From positions 1 through 11,679 of the forward strand of contig JALRDW010000076.1 in NCBI GenBank assembly GCA_023262065.1: a DNA stretch of 11,679 bases, written 5' to 3'. Shown here piece after piece: positions 1-6,511 of this stretch. Numbering within the stretch: the stretch's first letter is position 1; each line of letters begins with the position of its first letter. The notes under the pieces were generated by a model. It had not been told where the DNA came from, made no database searches, and saw only the letters and a list, made by a program, of their open reading frames with translations. The position numbers were made by a program, and so were the translations under genes. Origin of the DNA: Acidimicrobiia bacterium. Its GTDB lineage: Bacteria > Actinomycetota > Acidimicrobiia > IMCC26256.

Positions 1-326
1 ACGTGTCGAACGACATGACGATCGCTCAGGAGGAGATCTTCGGCCCGGTGCTGTCGATCATCACCTACAAGGACGACGACGACGCCGTGCGCATCGCCAA
101 CGACGTCGACTACGGCCTCCACGCCGGGGTGTACTCGGCGGACCGCGACCGGGCCATCGGGGTGGCTCGACGCATCGAGGCCGGGCAGGTCGACATCAAC
201 GGCCCGCAGTTCAACATCAAGGCGCCGTTCGGCGGGTACAAGCAGTCCGGACTGGGCCGCGAGTACGGGACCTACGGTCTCGAGGAGTTCCTCGAAGTGA
301 AGTCCCTGCAGATCCCGCTCGGCTGA
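1..326 (+). CDS. Aldehyde dehydrogenase, C-terminal fragment (cut by window start)
   Basis: About 108 C-terminal residues of an NAD(P)-dependent aldehyde dehydrogenase, which oxidises an aldehyde to a carboxylate; family members are usually about 480-500 residues. The reading frame is already open at the window edge, so the GTG at base 3 is unlikely to be the start. Family motifs are clear: an EEIFGPVLS block near the start (the Glu-Phe-Gly-Pro cofactor-site motif), then [13 protein letters not shown] followed by the [10 protein letters not shown] tail that forms the oligomerisation strand. The catalytic cysteine and general-base glutamate lie upstream and are not visible, so activity and substrate cannot be judged. 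The gene ends in TGA at 324-326 and converges on the minus-strand gene ending at 388. Family assignment is secure; substrate is unknown. Confidence 0.93.
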   Translation, partial: VSNDMTIAQEEIFGPVLSIITYKDDDDAVRIANDVDYGLHAGVYSADRDRAIGVARRIEAGQVDINGPQFNIKAPFGGYKQSGLGREYGTYGLEEFLEVKSLQIPLG

Positions 327-347
327 GCGGACCGTCTCCGGAACGTG

Positions 348-375
348 CGGGGCCCGGCCGAACGGCCGGGCCCCG
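348..375. terminator. GC-rich hairpin between convergent genes, possible bidirectional terminator
   Basis: A perfect inverted repeat with 13-base arms (348-360 and 363-375) and AA at the centre; a real fold would have about 12 pairs and a GAAC tetraloop. It lies between the stops of two convergent genes (326 and 388). No T-tract follows on either strand, so it is not a canonical intrinsic terminator, though such hairpins are common at actinobacterial gene ends. Terminator function is inferred from position and stem strength. Confidence 0.6.
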
Positions 376-387
376 TCGCGTCCGTGG

Positions 388-597
388 TCAGAGGGTCGGT
401 CGGTCGGGGGCGCTCCCGTCCAGATCCTCGGCGATGACCTCGAGATCGAAACGGTCGAGGCAGTCCTCGCACCGGTACGGCGCCCAGTCGCCCTCGGCGT
501 ACGGGGCCTCGGGGTCGGCGATCTGGAGCAGGTGGGCGCGCCCGCCGCACTCCACGCAGACGATGATCGAGGCCGGTTGGCTCGCCGGGGATGTCAC
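388..597 (-). CDS. Small four-cysteine (zinc-ribbon-like) protein, function unknown
   Basis: A 69-residue protein I do not recognise. It carries two Cys-x2-Cys knuckles, CVEC at residues 14-17 and CEDC at 43-46, separated by 25 residues, the usual layout of a zinc ribbon. The C-terminal third is acidic (residues 48-65 hold several Asp and Glu). No signal peptide or membrane segment is seen. The chosen start is GTG at 597-595: its last three bases belong to the amidase stop (GTGA, a four-base overlap), which suggests translational coupling and makes this the last gene of the MBL-amidase operon. The same frame stays open further upstream inside the amidase gene, but that part reads as arginine-rich shadow sequence. 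Metal binding is inferred from the cysteines; a partner or regulatory role cannot be specified. Confidence 0.75.
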   Translation of the reverse strand: MTSPASQPASIIVCVECGGRAHLLQIADPEAPYAEGDWAPYRCEDCLDRFDLEVIAEDLDGSAPDRPTL

Positions 598-1988
598 GCG
601 GGCGAGCCGGGTGCGGTGAGCGGCCACGGGCGGGCCCGTTCGAACGCGAAGGCGCAGTCGAGCAGCCACTCCTCCCGGTGGTGGGGTGCGAGGACCTGCA
701 GGCCCACCGGCAGGCCCCGGACCTGCCCGGCCGGGATGCTCACCGCAGGATTGCCGTAGATGTTGGACGGGATGGTGAGCGCGCCGTTGTTCCCGAGGCC
801 GACCTTCTCGCCATCGATCTCGTCCGGCATCGGGCCGTGCGAGCCGAACGCGACGTCGGGGTTCGTCGAGGCGAGCACGAAGTCCACCTGGTCGAAGACC
901 GCGGCCATCGTCTCGTTCATGCGTACCCGCTGGCTCTCGATCCGGGCTCGCGTCTCGATGCCGTACATCGACTGTGCCATCTCCATGCCGAACGCGATCT
1001 GCGGCGTGAGTTCGGGTTTGCAGTCGGGCCAGCGGTCGCCGAGGCGCATGAGGATCTCGCCGAGTCCGGACAGGGCCCACTCGTACGAGACCTCGGGCAC
1101 CCGGATCGGGATCTCGACGAGTTCGAGGCCGACCTCGTCGGCGAGCCAGCGGGCGGCCTCCTCGACGACCTCGCGCACCTCGTTCGCCACCGCAGCGCGT
1201 CCGAGATCGACGCTGATGGCGGCCCGCTTCCCGCGGAGCGAGTCGAGGTGGGTGCCGAGTCCGGCCTCCCAACCCTCGACCCGGGGGAGCGAGTACGGGT
1301 CCCGCGGGTCGAAACCGTTCGACACGTCGAAGAACCGCGCGATGTCGCGGACCGAACGGGACAGGCAGCCGCTCACCGCGGTGAGCGAGGCCATCACCAT
1401 GTTCGGGCCCTTCGGGATCCGGCCGTAGGTGGCCTTGAGGCCGGGCAGCCCGGTGAACCCGGCCGGGATCCGGATCGAACCGCCCCCGTCGCCACCGGTC
1501 GCCATCGTGATGAGGCCGCCGGCCACCGCCGCGGCCGATCCGCCCGAGGATCCTCCGGGCGTGTGCTCCGGGTCCCACGGGTTGTGCGTCGCCCCGTTGA
1601 GCTTCGTGTAGGTGAGGTTCACCCCGCCGTACTCACTCGAGGTCGTGAGGCCGACCGGCACCGCGCCGGCGTGGCGGAGCCGGGCGACCTTCGTCGAGTC
1701 ACGGTCGGCGACCTCGTCGCGCAGGGGGATGCTCGCCTCGGTGGCGGGCCAGCCCGCGACCGCGTCGAGCTCCTTGACGCCGATCGGCACACCGCCGAAC
1801 GGCTGCGACGTGTCGGCCGTGGCCGCCGCCGTCCGGGCCGCCTCGGGGTCGAGGAAGGAGAACGCGTTCAGCGAGGACGCATCGATCGCGGCCAGCGTCG
1901 CGTCGAGTTCCTCGAGGGGGGTGCGCTCACCGGCGCGGAACGCCTCGACGAGGGAGCAGGTGTCTCCGGACCAGGGTGCATCAGCCAT
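594..1988 (-). CDS. Amidase-signature family hydrolase
   Basis: A 464-residue amidase-signature enzyme (family includes FAAH, malonamidase, GatA and 6-aminohexanoate-dimer hydrolase), hydrolysing a carboxamide or related bond in the cytoplasm. The Ser-cisSer-Lys triad is intact: Lys72 in PIGVKE, Ser147 in TPGGSSGGSAAAV, Ser171 in GDGGGSIRIP. The intervals of 75 and 24 residues equal those of FAAH (Lys142, Ser217, Ser241), a strong check on both frame and family. Length is normal. The residues that set substrate choice in the C-terminal half are not diagnostic to me. GatA is unlikely because no gatB or gatC is adjacent. The ATG at 1988 lies 32 bases after the stop of the MBL gene upstream, and its stop overlaps the start of the four-cysteine gene. 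A TAGCCT box six bases before the ATG may give it its own leaderless transcript. Confidence 0.93.
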   Translation of the reverse strand: MADAPWSGDTCSLVEAFRAGERTPLEELDATLAAIDASSLNAFSFLDPEAARTAAATADTSQPFGGVPIGVKELDAVAGWPATEASIPLRDEVADRDSTKVARLRHAGAVPVGLTTSSEYGGVNLTYTKLNGATHNPWDPEHTPGGSSGGSAAAVAGGLITMATGGDGGGSIRIPAGFTGLPGLKATYGRIPKGPNMVMASLTAVSGCLSRSVRDIARFFDVSNGFDPRDPYSLPRVEGWEAGLGTHLDSLRGKRAAISVDLGRAAVANEVREVVEEAARWLADEVGLELVEIPIRVPEVSYEWALSGLGEILMRLGDRWPDCKPELTPQIAFGMEMAQSMYGIETRARIESQRVRMNETMAAVFDQVDFVLASTNPDVAFGSHGPMPDEIDGEKVGLGNNGALTIPSNIYGNPAVSIPAGQVRGLPVGLQVLAPHHREEWLLDCAFAFERARPWPLTAPGSPA

Positions 1989-1994
1989 GGGCGG

Positions 1995-2000
1995 AGGCTA
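1995..2000 (-). promoter_or_regulatory. -10-like TAGCCT box upstream of the amidase start
   Basis: The minus strand reads TAGCCT, then six bases, then the amidase ATG at 1988, with no Shine-Dalgarno sequence between. This fits the TANNNT-plus-start layout of actinobacterial leaderless transcripts. The box is in the 32-base gap after the MBL gene, so it would be an internal operon promoter. No -35 is evident. Confidence 0.3.
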
Positions 2001-2020
2001 GGCCGCGGCCCCCGGTGGCG

Positions 2021-2752
2021 TCAGGCCCCGGGTTCGCCGAACATCATGCGCCACTGCTCGAGCGTCGGCAGCCGGAACACGTAGTTGCGGGCGCGGGTCT
2101 CGCCCAGGGTCGCGTGCGGCTCGGCCGAGTAGAGGTGGCCCGGGTAGAGGACCGTGTCGTCCGGGACCCGGGCGAGGCGCTGGGTCAGGGAGTAGTACAG
2201 CTCGTCCGAGTCACCGCCGGGCAGGTCGGTACGCCCGCACCCGTCGAGGAACAGCGTGTCACCGGAGACCAGCCGGCCGTCGACCATGAAGCACTGGCTG
2301 CCCGGGGTGTGGCCGGGGGTGTGGACGAGCGTGATGGACACCGCACCGACCTCGACCACATCGCCGCCCTCGTGGAGCACGAGGTCGGAGTCCGAGAGCC
2401 CGGTGACGCGCTGGACACCCCAGGCCTCCTCGCGGTTGACGTGGAGCTTCGCCCTCACCCCGTCGAGCGCGAGCAGGTCGGCGGCACCCTCGATCTCCCA
2501 ACCCATCATCGAACCGCCGACGTGGTCGGGGTGGTAGTGGGTGGCGAGCGCGCCCGTCACCGTCATGCCGTCGGCACCGGCGATCTCGACGAGCTCCCGG
2601 ACGCCGTAGGCCGGGTCGATCACCATGGCCTCGCCCGTCGCACGGTCACCGACGAGGTAGACGAAGTTCACCATCTGTCGAGCGATCGGATCCTCGACGG
2701 CGAAGTCCCGACCGGCGAGGAGCTGGCGGAAGTACAGGCGATCGTCGGTCAT
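2021..2752 (-). CDS. MBL-fold metallohydrolase, glyoxalase II / persulfide dioxygenase-like
   Basis: A 243-residue metallo-beta-lactamase-fold protein. The metal-site series is complete: His72-x-His74-x-Asp76-His77 in THYHPDHVGG, His148 in HTPGHTPGS, Asp165 in SGDTLF, and His206 in YPGH. The CGRTDLPGGD segment (172-181) recalls the corresponding loop of glyoxalase II and ETHE1-type persulfide dioxygenases. It could therefore be a thioester hydrolase or an iron-dependent sulfur dioxygenase; motifs alone do not decide. The frame stays open to 2974, but residues before ATG 2752 are Ser/Arg/Pro-rich shadow overlapping the divergent gene, while family similarity begins right after MTDDRLYF. No signal peptide. 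It is the first gene of the minus-strand group with the amidase and is divergent from the molybdoenzyme. A TACGCT box eight bases before the ATG suggests a leaderless transcript. Confidence 0.88.
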   Translation of the reverse strand: MTDDRLYFRQLLAGRDFAVEDPIARQMVNFVYLVGDRATGEAMVIDPAYGVRELVEIAGADGMTVTGALATHYHPDHVGGSMMGWEIEGAADLLALDGVRAKLHVNREEAWGVQRVTGLSDSDLVLHEGGDVVEVGAVSITLVHTPGHTPGSQCFMVDGRLVSGDTLFLDGCGRTDLPGGDSDELYYSLTQRLARVPDDTVLYPGHLYSAEPHATLGETRARNYVFRLPTLEQWRMMFGEPGA

Positions 2753-2760
2753 GGTCGTCG

Positions 2761-2766
2761 AGCGTA
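2761..2766 (-). promoter_or_regulatory. -10-like TACGCT box upstream of the MBL hydrolase start
   Basis: On the minus strand TACGCT is followed by eight bases and then the ATG at 2752, with no Shine-Dalgarno sequence between. The spacing puts the predicted transcription start at or next to the start codon. No -35 match is evident. Confidence 0.4.
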
Positions 2767-2791
2767 CCGGCCGACCGGCGCGCCGCGGCCG

Positions 2792-2819
2792 GGACCCGGG
2801 GGTCCGCGCGCACGGACCC
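2792..2819. repeat. Three alternating GGACC/GGTCC half-sites in the divergent intergenic region
   Basis: GGACC at 2792-2796, GGTCC at 2801-2805 and GGACC at 2814-2818 alternate in orientation. The outer pair can be read as a 7-base inverted repeat, GGGTCCG (2800-2806) with CGGACCC (2813-2819) and a 6-base spacer; the inner pair forms a rival, tighter repeat. The array lies in the 121-base gap between divergent genes, just upstream of both predicted -10 boxes, where a regulator could control both. Operator function is inference. Confidence 0.35.
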
Positions 2820-2827
2820 GACGTGCC

Positions 2828-2833
2828 TAACCT
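2828..2833 (+). promoter_or_regulatory. -10-like TAACCT box for the molybdoenzyme gene
   Basis: TAACCT matches TANNNT and lies 40 bases before the ATG at 2874, leaving a leader of roughly 33 bases that contains the GGAGGA ribosome-binding site. No convincing -35 is visible about 17 bases upstream, where the GGACC half-sites lie. Confidence 0.35.
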
Positions 2834-2864
2834 CTCGCGACGGCCGCCCGTCGCCGTCGTCCCC

Positions 2865-2870
2865 GGAGGA
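2865..2870 (+). promoter_or_regulatory. Ribosome-binding site GGAGGA fixing the molybdoenzyme start
   Basis: GGAGGA ends three bases before ATG 2874. The spacing is short, but the match is strong and the protein's conserved part (Arg-Thr-Cys-Pro-x-Cys) begins seven residues later. This favours 2874 over in-frame starts upstream. Confidence 0.65.
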
Positions 2871-2873
2871 CCC

Positions 2874-5099
2874 ATGCGCACGATCGAGTACCGGACCTGC
2901 CCGCTCTGCGAGGCCACCTGCGGCCTCGAGCTGCACATGGAGGGCGAGGAGGTCGTGCTCGTCCGGGGGGACAAGGACGACGTGTTCTCGAAGGGTTACC
3001 TGTGCCCCAAGGGCGCAGCGCTCAAGGACCTCGTGGCCGACCCGGACCGGCTGCGCGCCCCCCTCGTGCGGCGTGGTGACGAGTACGTGGAGGTCAGCTG
3101 GGACGAGGCGTTCGCCGCCGTCCGCGAGGGGCTCATGGGCGTGATCGAGCGGCACGGCCGCGACGCGGTCGGCGCGTACCTGGGCAACCCGTGCGCCCAC
3201 AACCTCGCGCCGATCATCTACAACCGTGCGCTCCTGCAGGGACTGGGCACGACGAACGTGTTCTCGGCGAGCACGGTCGACCAGATGCCCAAGCACGTCT
3301 CGGCGGGCCTGATGTTCGGGACGCCCATCTCGGTGCCCATCCCGGACCTCGACCACACCGACCACCTGCTCATGCTCGGCGCGAACCCGTTCGCCTCGAA
3401 CGGCAGCCTCATGACCGCCCCCGACCTCCCCGGCCGCCTGCGGGCGATCCGGGCCCGCGGCGGACGCATCGTCGTGGTCGACCCGCGCCGGTCGAAGACG
3501 GCCGAGGAGGCCGACGAGTGGGTGGCGATCCGCCCCGGGACCGACGCCCACCTGCTCTTCGGGCTCGTCAACGTGATCCTCGCCAGCGGCCGGGTCGATC
3601 TCGGACGTGCGGAGGGCATCACCGATGGGTTCGAGGTGATCGAGCGCCTCGCCCCGCACTTCACGCCGGAGGCGGTCGCACCGGTCTGCGGGATCCCGGC
3701 GGAGGACGTGCGTCGCCTCGCGACCGAACTCCTCGATGCGCGCACCGCGGCGGTCTACGGGCGGATCGGCACCTGCACCCAGGAGTACGGGACGCTCGCC
3801 TCCTGGCTCGTGGACGTCGTGAACATCCTCACCGGCAACCTGGACCGACCGGGTGGGGCGCTCTTCCCGAAGAACGCGGCCGGCAGCGCGAACACCGGCG
3901 GGACGCCCGGTCGCGGGCGCGGGTTCCGCACCGGTCGTCGGCACAGCCGGGTCGAGGGGAAGCCCGAGGTGCTCGGAGAGTTCCCGGTGGCGACGCTGGC
4001 GAGCGAGATCCTCACCCCCGGGGAGGGGCAGATCCGTGCGCTCGTGACGGTGGCCGGCAACCCGGTCGTGTCCACGCCGGATGCCGGCCGACTCGACGCC
4101 GCGCTCGCGGACCTCGAGTTCATGGTGAGCGTCGACATCTACCGGAACGAGACGACCCGCCACGCCGACGTGATCCTGCCGCCCGGCGGCATCCTCACGA
4201 AGGAGCACTTCGACCTCGCCTTCTACTCCCTCTCGATCCGCAACGTCGCGAACTACTCGCCGCCCATCAACCCGTTGCCGCCCGGCGAGCTGCACGAGTG
4301 GGAGATCCTGCTGCGGCTCGCTGCGATCGCCGGTGGGGCGCAGGGGAGCGCCGAGGAGTGCGCGGGCCTCGACGATCTGATCATCGGGGGCCTGGCGGCC
4401 AAGGCGGCGCAACGGGACGACCTGCCGACGGCCGACGAGATGCTCGAGGCACTCGCCCACCGGCGGGGCCCGGCACGGGTGGTCGACTTCATGCTGCGGA
4501 CGGGTCCGTACGGAGATCGGTTCGGTGCCGATCCGGAGGGGCTGAGCCTCGCCGTGCTCGAGGCGAACCCGCACGGCGTGGATCTCGGACCGCTCCAGCC
4601 CCGCCTCCCCGAGGTGCTGCGCACCCCGACGGGTCGGATCGACCTGGCACCGGACCTCATGGTGGCCGACGTCGAGGCGCGCCTCATCCCGTCGCTCGGC
4701 GCGCCGACACCCGGTCTCGTGCTCGTGGGCCGACGTGACCTGCGGTCCAACAACTCCTGGATGCACAACATCAAGGTCCTCGTGAAGGGCCGACCCCGCT
4801 GCACCCTCCACATCCACCCCGATGACGCGGCCGGTCTGGGCCTCACCGACGGCGCACCGGCCCGGGTGCGTTCGCGGGTGGGTGAGGTCGTGCTGCCGGT
4901 CGAGGTGACCGACGGCATCCGGCCGGGCGTCGTGAGCATCCCGCACGGCTGGGGTCACGGGGCGCCGGGCACGGCCATGCGGGTCGCGGCCGAGTACGCC
5001 GGGGTGAACTCCAACGTCCTCACGGACGCCAGCGTGATCGATCCCCTGTCGGGCAACGCCGTGCTCAACGGCATCCCGGTCGAGGTGGACGCCGCCTGA
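2874..5099 (+). CDS. Molybdopterin-dependent oxidoreductase (DMSO reductase superfamily), substrate unknown
   Basis: A 741-residue cytoplasmic molybdenum/tungsten bis-MGD oxidoreductase; no Tat signal precedes the first domain. The N-terminal [4Fe-4S] site is complete (Cys9, Cys12, Cys16, Cys44) and is followed by Lys46, matching the electron-relay lysine of E. coli FdhH. The central catalytic domain spans roughly 50-560, with MGD-contact segments such as LGANPF and VVVDPRRSKTAEEAD. The C-terminal molybdopterin-dinucleotide-binding domain (about 605-735) contains LVGRRDLRSNNSW and SIPHGWGHG. By my ungapped alignment of residues 129-141 with FdhH, the selenocysteine position is Phe130 and the adjacent catalytic His is Ser131. 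The FdhH arginine motif RGQNNVQG is also missing, so formate dehydrogenase is unlikely. The protein resembles the uncharacterised 'molybdopterin oxidoreductase' type common in actinobacteria. No iron-sulfur or membrane-anchor partner subunit is adjacent. Confidence 0.92.
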   Translation: MRTIEYRTCPLCEATCGLELHMEGEEVVLVRGDKDDVFSKGYLCPKGAALKDLVADPDRLRAPLVRRGDEYVEVSWDEAFAAVREGLMGVIERHGRDAVGAYLGNPCAHNLAPIIYNRALLQGLGTTNVFSASTVDQMPKHVSAGLMFGTPISVPIPDLDHTDHLLMLGANPFASNGSLMTAPDLPGRLRAIRARGGRIVVVDPRRSKTAEEADEWVAIRPGTDAHLLFGLVNVILASGRVDLGRAEGITDGFEVIERLAPHFTPEAVAPVCGIPAEDVRRLATELLDARTAAVYGRIGTCTQEYGTLASWLVDVVNILTGNLDRPGGALFPKNAAGSANTGGTPGRGRGFRTGRRHSRVEGKPEVLGEFPVATLASEILTPGEGQIRALVTVAGNPVVSTPDAGRLDAALADLEFMVSVDIYRNETTRHADVILPPGGILTKEHFDLAFYSLSIRNVANYSPPINPLPPGELHEWEILLRLAAIAGGAQGSAEECAGLDDLIIGGLAAKAAQRDDLPTADEMLEALAHRRGPARVVDFMLRTGPYGDRFGADPEGLSLAVLEANPHGVDLGPLQPRLPEVLRTPTGRIDLAPDLMVADVEARLIPSLGAPTPGLVLVGRRDLRSNNSWMHNIKVLVKGRPRCTLHIHPDDAAGLGLTDGAPARVRSRVGEVVLPVEVTDGIRPGVVSIPHGWGHGAPGTAMRVAAEYAGVNSNVLTDASVIDPLSGNAVLNGIPVEVDAA

Positions 5100-5182
5100 G
5101 CGGCCGCCCGCCGATCCGCCCTCAAGGCGGGGTCAGGGCGCGCCGATGACCTCCGTGGCCGCCGACGTGGGTCGGACGGCGC

Positions 5183-5188
5183 AGGAGG
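5183..5188 (+). promoter_or_regulatory. Ribosome-binding site AGGAGG fixing the carotenoid oxygenase start
   Basis: A consensus AGGAGG lies eight bases before ATG 5197. The in-frame ATG at 5146 has no such site, so 5197 is taken as the start. The rest of the 97-base gap after the molybdoenzyme stop holds only a weak 5-base hairpin (CCGCC-CTCAA-GGCGG, near 5116-5130) and no -10-like box I trust, so the two genes may be co-transcribed. Confidence 0.7.
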
Positions 5189-5196
5189 ATCGTTCG

Positions 5197-6495
5197 ATGA
5201 CCGATGTCGTGGGGGTGGGGGCCGCACCCCGCCGTGCCGATGCGCCGTCGCGCCCGGAGATGCCGCGGGCGGTGGAGCGGACGGTCGACGGCCTCCCGGT
5301 GCGCGGCGCGCTGCCGGAGGGCCTCGAGGGTCGTTTCCTGCTCATCGGTCCGGAGCCCCGACGTGGTCCCGACGGCGTCGACGTCCCCGCCGGCCACGGT
5401 GCGGCCATGGTGCACGAGGTCCGCATCGGCGGCGGTCGTGCTGACTACCGGAGTCGGTGGATCTCCTCGGACGGTCCCGATGCGCCGAGCGCCGGGCTCG
5501 TCACCCACGCGGGACGACTGCTCGCGCTCGGGGCGCACGGGCGTCCCGTGGTCCTCGATGGTTCGCTCGTCCCGATGGGCGACGACGCGGTGGGCGCCAC
5601 TGGGGGGAGTGGCGCCCACGCGCGGGTCGACCCCGTGTGGGATGAGCTCCTCCTCGTGGATGCCGTGCCGGGCGAACCCCGGCTGGCCGTGACGACCATC
5701 GACGTCCGCGGTCGCGTGCGTCGGGTCGCGGAGGTCGCGACCGACGGACCGCTGCTCGTCCACGACTTCGCGATCACCGACCGGTTCGTGGTCCTCATCG
5801 CGACCGGGGCGGTGGAGGACGGCGCACGCGTGCTCTGGGATCCGACCGTTCCCGCCCGCATCGGGCTCGTGGATCGTTCCGCTGAGGCGCCGGAGGCGTC
5901 CTGGTTCGAGGTGGCGCCGCGCGCCGTGTGGCACTTCGTCAACGCGTTCGAACGCGACGGGGAGGTCGTGATCGACCACGTGGCGCACCGGCAACCCGTG
6001 GTGGGTGTCGGCGGTCCGGGCCCGCTCCCGGGATCGACCTCGCCCGCGCTCGTGCGGACGGTGGTGGACCCGGCGACCGGTGGGATCCGGGACGAGGTGC
6101 TCGACGACCGCGCGGTCGAGCACCCGGCGATCGATCCGGCTCGGACCGGACGTCGTCACCGCATCGTCTACGCCGCCCTCGCCGACTCGCGGGCCGTCGA
6201 TCCGGCTGGTGCGTTCGTGGGCCTCGTGCGCCACGACCTCCGGGACGCCTCGTCGGCCGAGTTCCGGCCGGCGGACGGCGCCCGCCTGGGCGCTCCGGTC
6301 TTCGCCCGGCGGGCCGGGAGCACGGGAGAGGATGACGGATGGGTGCTCGCCACGGCCGCCGATCCCATCTCGGGGTCGAGTCGACTCCTCGTGCTCGGCC
6401 CCCGAGCGTTCGCGGCGGCGCCGATCGCCGAGATCGTGCTCCCTGCGCCGGTGTCCGCCGGCCTCGAGGCGCACTGGGCCCCACCGGCACCCTGA
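5197..6495 (+). CDS. Carotenoid oxygenase family protein (CCD / lignostilbene dioxygenase / RPE65 fold)
   Basis: A 432-residue non-heme Fe(II) dioxygenase of the seven-bladed propeller family, which splits a C=C bond in carotenoids, apocarotenoids or stilbenes to give two carbonyl products. The four iron-ligand histidines can be placed: His141 in GAHARVDP, His189 in HDFAITD, His246 in WHFVNAFE, and His426 in AHWAP. The last is six residues from the end, as in cyanobacterial ACO (His484 of about 490). The N-terminal LPVRGALPEGLEGRFLLIGP and the YRSRWI block at about residue 85 are also family-typical. It is shorter than usual (about 480-500), and the usual final FHGxW is replaced by EAHWAP. 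It follows the molybdoenzyme by 97 bases and converges with the HAD phosphatase gene 16 bases away. The substrate cannot be read from sequence; no carotenoid biosynthesis gene is nearby. Confidence 0.88.
   Translation: MTDVVGVGAAPRRADAPSRPEMPRAVERTVDGLPVRGALPEGLEGRFLLIGPEPRRGPDGVDVPAGHGAAMVHEVRIGGGRADYRSRWISSDGPDAPSAGLVTHAGRLLALGAHGRPVVLDGSLVPMGDDAVGATGGSGAHARVDPVWDELLLVDAVPGEPRLAVTTIDVRGRVRRVAEVATDGPLLVHDFAITDRFVVLIATGAVEDGARVLWDPTVPARIGLVDRSAEAPEASWFEVAPRAVWHFVNAFERDGEVVIDHVAHRQPVVGVGGPGPLPGSTSPALVRTVVDPATGGIRDEVLDDRAVEHPAIDPARTGRRHRIVYAALADSRAVDPAGAFVGLVRHDLRDASSAEFRPADGARLGAPVFARRAGSTGEDDGWVLATAADPISGSSRLLVLGPRAFAAAPIAEIVLPAPVSAGLEAHWAPPAP
5590..5619. repeat. 12-bp perfect inverted repeat with a G6 loop inside the carotenoid oxygenase gene
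   Basis: Arms 5590-5601 and 5608-5619 are perfectly complementary and enclose six G residues. It covers codons 132-141, including the codon of iron-ligand His141. It is in coding sequence, so it may be compositional; a stem this long and perfect could slow translation. Confidence 0.7.
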
Positions 6496-6511
6496 CCCCG
6501 GACGCGTCGGG

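Noticed and set aside
591..2084. A 497-codon open frame on the plus strand opposite the amidase
   Set aside because: It reads as Arg/Gly/Asp/Val-rich low-complexity protein with no motif, while the opposite strand has an intact catalytic triad. It is a shadow of high-GC coding sequence.
2753..2974. Upstream extension of the MBL hydrolase to an ATG at 2974
   Set aside because: The extra 74 residues are Ser/Arg/Pro/Thr-rich and overlap the divergent molybdoenzyme start. Family similarity begins only after ATG 2752.
2646..4958. A 770-codon open frame on the minus strand opposite the molybdoenzyme
   Set aside because: Its composition (His, Arg, Asp, Val, Gly) is that of an antisense frame, and the plus strand carries the Fe-S cysteines and both molybdopterin domains. 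It would also overlap the MBL gene on the same strand.
2874..5099. Annotation of the molybdoenzyme as formate dehydrogenase
   Set aside because: The Sec/Cys position appears to be Phe130, the adjacent catalytic His is Ser131, and the RGQNNVQG arginine motif is absent.
5146..5196. Earlier in-frame ATG (5146) for the carotenoid oxygenase
   Set aside because: It has no ribosome-binding site, whereas ATG 5197 has AGGAGG at ideal spacing, and the extra 17 residues are not family-like.
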